DNA of 10,375 nt. Source: a bacterium (GTDB lineage Bacteria; Hydrogenedentota; Hydrogenedentia; Hydrogenedentiales; SLHB01). The DNA lies in contig JAAEQP010000966.1 of NCBI GenBank assembly GCA_024231375.1, forward strand, positions 1-10,375. Reading direction: 5' to 3'. Below, one piece after another: positions 6,133-10,375 of this stretch. The notes beneath the pieces were generated by a model, which was given only the letters and a program-made list of their open reading frames with translations, ran no database searches and was not told the DNA's origin. Position numbers and translations under genes: made by a program. Numbering within the stretch: position 1 is the stretch's first letter; the number at the start of each line of letters is the position of its first letter.

Positions 6133-9100
6133 GGGCGTCTTCCTCGGTCGCAGGTTTCGCGGTGTCCGGTCGCTTCTCCATTCGGATACACAGCATCAGA
6201 AGCGGCGGAATGATGAACACGGTGAAGACGGTCGACAGGGCCAACCCGCCCAGGACCACGCTCCCCAGACCGCGGTACAGTTCCGAACCCGGACCCGGCC
6301 ACAAGACCAACGGCGACATGCCCAAGATGCTCGTGGTCGCACTCATGTAGATGGGACGCAATCGCGTCCGCACCGACTCGAGCACGGCTTCCTTGTATTC
6401 CATGCCTTCTTCGCGCACGTTGTTCAGCGCCTGATACACGATCAGGATGGCGTTGTTTACCACGACGCCGATGAGAATGATGAAGCCCAGCATCGTCAGA
6501 ATGTCCAACTGTTGCGGTTCGATGAGGGTACTGACCGCACGCAGGCCAAGCAGGCCGCCGGCTCCCGCGAGGGGCACCGTGAACATGATGATCAGAGGGT
6601 ACACGAAGTTCCCAAACAACGCGGCCATGAGTAGATAGGTGATCGCCGCGGCCAACAAGAAGTTGAACTGGAGTGCCCTGCGCGTTTCCGTGAGCTTGTC
6701 CGCCGTGCCGCTCATGGTCAACGTGACGTTCTTGAGCATGCCGCGCTGCTTCAGTTGGGGCGCTAGATCGTTTCGAATCCGTTCCATGGCCTCCTGAATC
6801 GTGACGTCAACGGGCGGCGTCACCTGGAGCGACACCGTGCGGTTCCGTTCGAGGTGTCGGATCTCGGTCAGGCCGAACTCTTGCTGCATGTCCGCCAAGG
6901 AGGATACCGGCACCGCCGTGCCGACCGGTGTCACGATCAGAGCGTCGTGCAGCGCCTCGGGCGTGGCCATATCCTGGTCCGCCACTTTGACGACCAAGTC
7001 GATCTTCTTCTGGCCTTCCTGCTTAAAATCGCCAATATCACGGCCGTCCATGAGAACGTCGAGGGCCACACCGAATTCCCGGGCCGTCATCCCAACACTC
7101 CGAAGGCGCTCGCGGTCAGGCACGAAGTTGGATTCCGGGAAGAGCAGATCGAGCGAAGGCACCGGGCGGACCTGTACTCCCGGGATTTCCTCCTTCACCA
7201 TGCCGAACAACATGCCGGCCACGCTCACGATTTCGTTGATGTCGCTGCCGCTCAGATCCACGTCGATCGTTCGGCCCTTGCCCAAGCCTTGCTGGAAGAT
7301 ACCCGCCTGGTTGCTGATTCCGAACACACCCGGCACGCTCGACACCAACCCCTGACAAATCGGCAGCAACTCGCGTGTCCGTTCCTGGTCCGCGCTCACC
7401 ACGCCGAGGATCATGTTCTGTTGAATCCCCACGTAAAACACATGCTCGATCCCGGGACCGCCTTCAAACTCCGGGTCGAAGTACGGTTCAAGTTGGTCGT
7501 ACAGCGCGTCGCCGATCTCCTTGCGTTCCTCATAGGACAGTCCGGGTGGGGGAATCAACACGTTGATGATGAGATCGCGATTGCCCTGCGGCAAGTACTC
7601 CATCTTCGGGAAAAGGGTGTAGGCGCAGAGAATTGCCCCGCCCGCGAGCACCGCCACGGTCACAAGCCGCGTCACCGCATTGCGCAATACCAATCCAATG
7701 AGCGCCATGAATCCCGCGCGCAGAACCCGGCCTACTCCGTCGAAAACGCCCGGCCGCTGCGTGTGGTCGCCTCGGAACTTGCCTGTGGCCTTGGCTTTGC
7801 GCTCCGCGCGGCGCGTCTCCCAAGAGAACAGCTTCTGCGACAGCATTGGGATGACGGTCATGGACACGACAAGGCTCAGCGCCACGGCCGACGATACGGC
7901 AATCGCGATGTCCTTGAAGAGCTGCCCCGCTTCGTCGGCCAGGAACACTACGGGCAGGAACACGGCGATGGTCGTGAGTGAAGATGCCAAGACCGCGCCC
8001 CAGACCTCGCGCGCTCCGTCGTAGGCGGCTTCTTCCGGCGTCTTGCCCATGCGCCTGTGGCGGTCGATATTCTCGAGCACTACGATGGCATTATCGACCA
8101 GCATGCCCACGGCGAACGCGATGCCTGCCAGACTCACAATGTTGAGCGTGCTGCCCATTGCGCGCATCACCGTGAAGGTTCCCACGATGCTGATCGGGAT
8201 GGCCGTCGATACGACGATGGTGGGTGCAAAATGTTGAAGGAACACCAACAGCACCGTGACCGCCAGTGCGCCGCCCAACAGAATGTTCTGCCGGAGCAGT
8301 TCGATGGCGCCGCGGATATATGGGCGCTGTTCGTTCACCAGGTCTAAGTAGACGTCCGCATCCTTCAGTTTCCCGGCGTTCAACTCCTCCATCACCGCCT
8401 CGATGCGGTCCGTGAGGTCCAACACGTTCGCATTCGGTTCGGGACGCACGCCGATGGCGATGCCCGGCCGACCACCGACGATCACCGGTGTGGTGAGTTT
8501 GTCGTACCCGAACGAAACCGTCGCCAAATCGCCGACGGTCACCTCCCGCTCCCCATCCGAAACCACCACGACCTCACGAATGTCATCTTCCGACCGGTAT
8601 TCGGCGACCGTGCGCACGCGATAGTCCCGCCGACCCACGCCCAGATTGCCTGCCGAAATGTTTGCATTGCTGTACCGCAACGCATTGATGACCGCGTTGA
8701 CCGTCAATTCATAGGACGCCAATCTGGCCGGGTCCACGAGCACATGCATTTCGCGCTCGACGCCACCACCGATGAACAGGTCTGCCACGCCCTCCACACG
8801 GTCCAGATACTGCCGCACTTCGTTTTCCACGTAGGTGCGGTACGTGTACGCCGTGCGCGGATTGTCGTCTGTCGTGCGTAGCATCATCCACATCACCGGC
8901 GACGACTCAGCGCCCGACGCGTTCAGGACGGGTTTCTGTACGTTCTCGGGGTAGGAAGGGACTTCGTTGAGCTTGTTCGACACCCGCAGCAGGGCATTGT
9001 CGATATCGGTGCCGATCTTGAACCGTAGCGTGACCTGGCCCCGATTGTTGGACGACGTGCTCTCCATTTCGTACAGACCGGGCACGCCCTTCAGGACCTT

Positions 9101-9304
9101 CTCCTGCTCCTCGATGATGTCGCGCTCGATCTCGTAGGGGGTGGCGCCCGGCCAGATGGTGGCGACCGAGATCACCGGTTCCTCGACGCTCGGGCTGAGC
9201 TGGATGGGGATATCCTGCAGCGAAATGGCGCCGAACATCATGACAATAATGATGCCCACCACCACCGTTACGGGGTTGCGTAAGGAAAACTGAATCAGAT
9301 TCAT
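6122..9304 (-). CDS. RND-family efflux permease (AcrB/HAE-1 type)
   Basis: A 1060-residue inner-membrane pump of the AcrB fold, expected to work as a trimer exporting hydrophobic compounds or drugs using the ion gradient. TM1 spans about residues 11-30, followed by DIPIQLSPSVEEPVISV and the first periplasmic porter/docking loop. TM2-TM6 follow from about 341, a basic cytoplasmic linker lies around 490-525, then TM7, a second periplasmic loop and TM8-TM12 near the C-terminus. The TM4 relay reads GMLVDNAIVVLEN with Asp404-Asn405 where AcrB has Asp407-Asp408, and TM10 reads GVVVNNAILIV with Asn950 where AcrB has Lys940. These changes occur in many non-proteobacterial RND pumps. The start ATG has GAGGGA five bases upstream. 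It lies 37 bases after the adaptor stop in the same operon. There are no metal-pump signatures, so I favour the drug/hydrophobe class; the substrate is unknown. Confidence 0.95.
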   Translation of the reverse strand: MNLIQFSLRNPVTVVVGIIIVMMFGAISLQDIPIQLSPSVEEPVISVATIWPGATPYEIERDIIEEQEKVLKGVPGLYEMESTSSNNRGQVTLRFKIGTDIDNALLRVSNKLNEVPSYPENVQKPVLNASGAESSPVMWMMLRTTDDNPRTAYTYRTYVENEVRQYLDRVEGVADLFIGGGVEREMHVLVDPARLASYELTVNAVINALRYSNANISAGNLGVGRRDYRVRTVAEYRSEDDIREVVVVSDGEREVTVGDLATVSFGYDKLTTPVIVGGRPGIAIGVRPEPNANVLDLTDRIEAVMEELNAGKLKDADVYLDLVNEQRPYIRGAIELLRQNILLGGALAVTVLLVFLQHFAPTIVVSTAIPISIVGTFTVMRAMGSTLNIVSLAGIAFAVGMLVDNAIVVLENIDRHRRMGKTPEEAAYDGAREVWGAVLASSLTTIAVFLPVVFLADEAGQLFKDIAIAVSSAVALSLVVSMTVIPMLSQKLFSWETRRAERKAKATGKFRGDHTQRPGVFDGVGRVLRAGFMALIGLVLRNAVTRLVTVAVLAGGAILCAYTLFPKMEYLPQGNRDLIINVLIPPPGLSYEERKEIGDALYDQLEPYFDPEFEGGPGIEHVFYVGIQQNMILGVVSADQERTRELLPICQGLVSSVPGVFGISNQAGIFQQGLGKGRTIDVDLSGSDINEIVSVAGMLFGMVKEEIPGVQVRPVPSLDLLFPESNFVPDRERLRSVGMTAREFGVALDVLMDGRDIGDFKQEGQKKIDLVVKVADQDMATPEALHDALIVTPVGTAVPVSSLADMQQEFGLTEIRHLERNRTVSLQVTPPVDVTIQEAMERIRNDLAPQLKQRGMLKNVTLTMSGTADKLTETRRALQFNFLLAAAITYLLMAALFGNFVYPLIIMFTVPLAGAGGLLGLRAVSTLIEPQQLDILTMLGFIILIGVVVNNAILIVYQALNNVREEGMEYKEAVLESVRTRLRPIYMSATTSILGMSPLVLWPGPGSELYRGLGSVVLGGLALSTVFTVFIIPPLLMLCIRMEKRPDTAKPATEEDAPTP

Positions 9305-9309
9305 GCGTG

Positions 9310-9315
9310 TCCCTC
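9310..9315 (-). promoter_or_regulatory. Ribosome binding site of the RND permease
   Basis: GAGGGA on the minus strand, five bases before the ATG at 9304, fixes the permease start and shows that it is initiated independently within the operon. Confidence 0.75.
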
Positions 9316-9341
9316 GGCTACAGCGTCAATCGTTGCCGAAT

Positions 9342-10375
9342 CTACTCCGAGACGGCCACCGCTTGACCGTCGCGTAGACGCTCGTTGCCCTTCACAATGA
9401 CGGCCATCCCCGGTTTGAGACCGTCTCCCATGACGCCCGCCATGAGCCCCTGGAACCCGATCACCTCCACGGGGCATCGGACCGCGGCCCCTTCGTTCAC
9501 GGTGAACACCACCGTCTGGCCTCGATCCGTGATCACTCCGTCGCGCGGCACTTGCAGGCACTTGGTCTCGGCGCCCGAGGGAAGCTTCACGAATGCCGAC
9601 ATGCCCTCGTACAGACCGTTCTCGTGCTCGATTCGGACTTTGACCGGGAAGGTTTGCGTCACCATGTCCCCGCGCGGAATCACCGTGACGATGGTCCCGT
9701 CGAACCGGCGATCGCCCACGCGGACCTCGGCGGCGTCGCCGGGGCGTACCCACGTCACATCGTCTTCCTTCACGTTGACGATCACGTCGTATAGGCGGGC
9801 GCGCGCCACGACGGCAACCGTTTCGCCATCGCGCTTCCACTCACCCAGTTCCGTCAAGCGCTCGATGACGATGCCGTCGAAGGGGACCTTCGTGGTCTTC
9901 TTCGCAATGGTGCGTTGGAGCAGTTGGATCTCGGCCCGGTTTGCGGCCACTCGATGGTCCAAGCTTTCCACCGTGAACCGAAGGTCGTCGTATTGCTGGG
10001 GCGTGGTTACCTCATCCTTCAGAAGCTGCACGGCCCGCTCGAAGCGCGTCTTCTCCTGTTCGAGATCGGCCACGCTCTGATCCAATCGAGCTCGGGCGGC
10101 CACCAATTCGGATTCCAGCAGCGTCGCGTCCAGCCGAACCATCGGCGTTCCCGCCGTGACGCGCTGTCCTTCCTCGAAGAGCACCTCCAGAACCTGGCCG
10201 CTCACTTCCGTTGCCAGTTCGGATACCTCTTTGAAGAACACGTTGCCCTTGATCTCCGTCTTCGGCTTGAGCACCGTATCCGTCACCGGGGCCGTGACCA
10301 CGGGCGCCGGCGGTCTCTCTCGGGCCGCCTCGGCGCCGGCCCATGAAGCCGTGCTCGCGAGACAGACCATTGTCA
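9342..10375 (-). CDS. RND periplasmic adaptor (membrane fusion protein), 5' end possibly cut
   Basis: The AcrA-like partner of the downstream permease, bridging it to an outer-membrane TolC-type channel. Counting from the ATG at 10370 there are 342 residues. Residues 2-16 look like the end of a signal peptide (Ala-rich, WAGAEA) but lack the basic start, so the true start is probably at or beyond the right edge; the next codons outward are ACA and a cut xTG. The lipoyl/barrel-sandwich half-motif is EVSGQVLEVLFEEGQRVTAG (55-74), then a helical hairpin (about 82-158), the second half KVPFDGIVIERL (161-172), a beta-barrel (about 190-265) and a membrane-proximal domain to the end. The hairpin tip has Arg112, Leu116 and Thr123 at the same spacing as AcrA Arg128, Leu132 and Ser139, the TolC-docking residues. 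No lipobox is visible in the part present. It is first in the visible operon, 37 bases ahead of the permease. Confidence 0.93.
   Translation of the reverse strand, partial: TMVCLASTASWAGAEAARERPPAPVVTAPVTDTVLKPKTEIKGNVFFKEVSELATEVSGQVLEVLFEEGQRVTAGTPMVRLDATLLESELVAARARLDQSVADLEQEKTRFERAVQLLKDEVTTPQQYDDLRFTVESLDHRVAANRAEIQLLQRTIAKKTTKVPFDGIVIERLTELGEWKRDGETVAVVARARLYDVIVNVKEDDVTWVRPGDAAEVRVGDRRFDGTIVTVIPRGDMVTQTFPVKVRIEHENGLYEGMSAFVKLPSGAETKCLQVPRDGVITDRGQTVVFTVNEGAAVRCPVEVIGFQGLMAGVMGDGLKPGMAVIVKGNERLRDGQAVAVSE

Noticed and set aside
6854..7981. 375-codon open frame on the plus strand inside the RND gene
   Set aside because: In register with the permease codons and rich in His, Arg and Gln, typical of a shadow of a membrane-protein gene.

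Overview
The window is GC-rich bacterial DNA (about 60% G+C by eye) with protein genes on both strands. I see no rRNA, tRNA, CRISPR array or insertion sequence. An RND pump with its periplasmic adaptor, plus a predicted lipoprotein, indicates a diderm (Gram-negative-type) bacterium. The mix of a sialidase-like C-terminus, a GH123/DUF4091-type secreted protein and a long GH130 enzyme is typical of carbohydrate-degrading environmental lineages such as Planctomycetota, Lentisphaerota or Hydrogenedentota. That placement is an inference and cannot be settled from this sequence.

Layout, left to right. At 2-253 (+) lies the C-terminal end of a probable BNR/sialidase-like glycosidase. A strong GC hairpin at 266-300 separates it from a small leftward gene (311-499, -) that resembles a family of short proteins often found beside nucleotidyltransferase toxins. 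A rightward two-gene unit follows: a secreted GH123/DUF4091-type protein (690-2435) whose stop codon overlaps the start of an ankyrin-repeat lipoprotein (2432-3268) in ATGA. After a 236-base gap with small hairpins comes a leftward class I SAM-dependent methyltransferase (3505-4332). Divergent from it, behind a 294-base region with a sigma70-like promoter, is a long-form GH130 glycoside phosphorylase/hydrolase (4627-6132). The right-hand 4.2 kb is a leftward efflux operon: periplasmic adaptor (9342 to beyond the right edge), then RND permease (6122-9304). The permease overlaps the GH130 gene tail-to-tail by 11 bases.

How the genes may work together: three separate transcription units carry glycan-active proteins (sialidase-like, GH123/DUF4091-type, GH130), which fits a scattered glycan-utilisation neighbourhood rather than one operon. 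The adaptor and permease should assemble with a TolC-like outer-membrane channel not encoded here. The most unusual features are the coupling of a GH123/DUF4091-type protein to an extracytoplasmic ankyrin lipoprotein, an apparently partnerless antitoxin-like gene with an extended -10 almost on its start codon, and a long leader ahead of GH130 holding a small ORF whose stop overlaps the GH130 start. I found no clearly new defence or mobile system.
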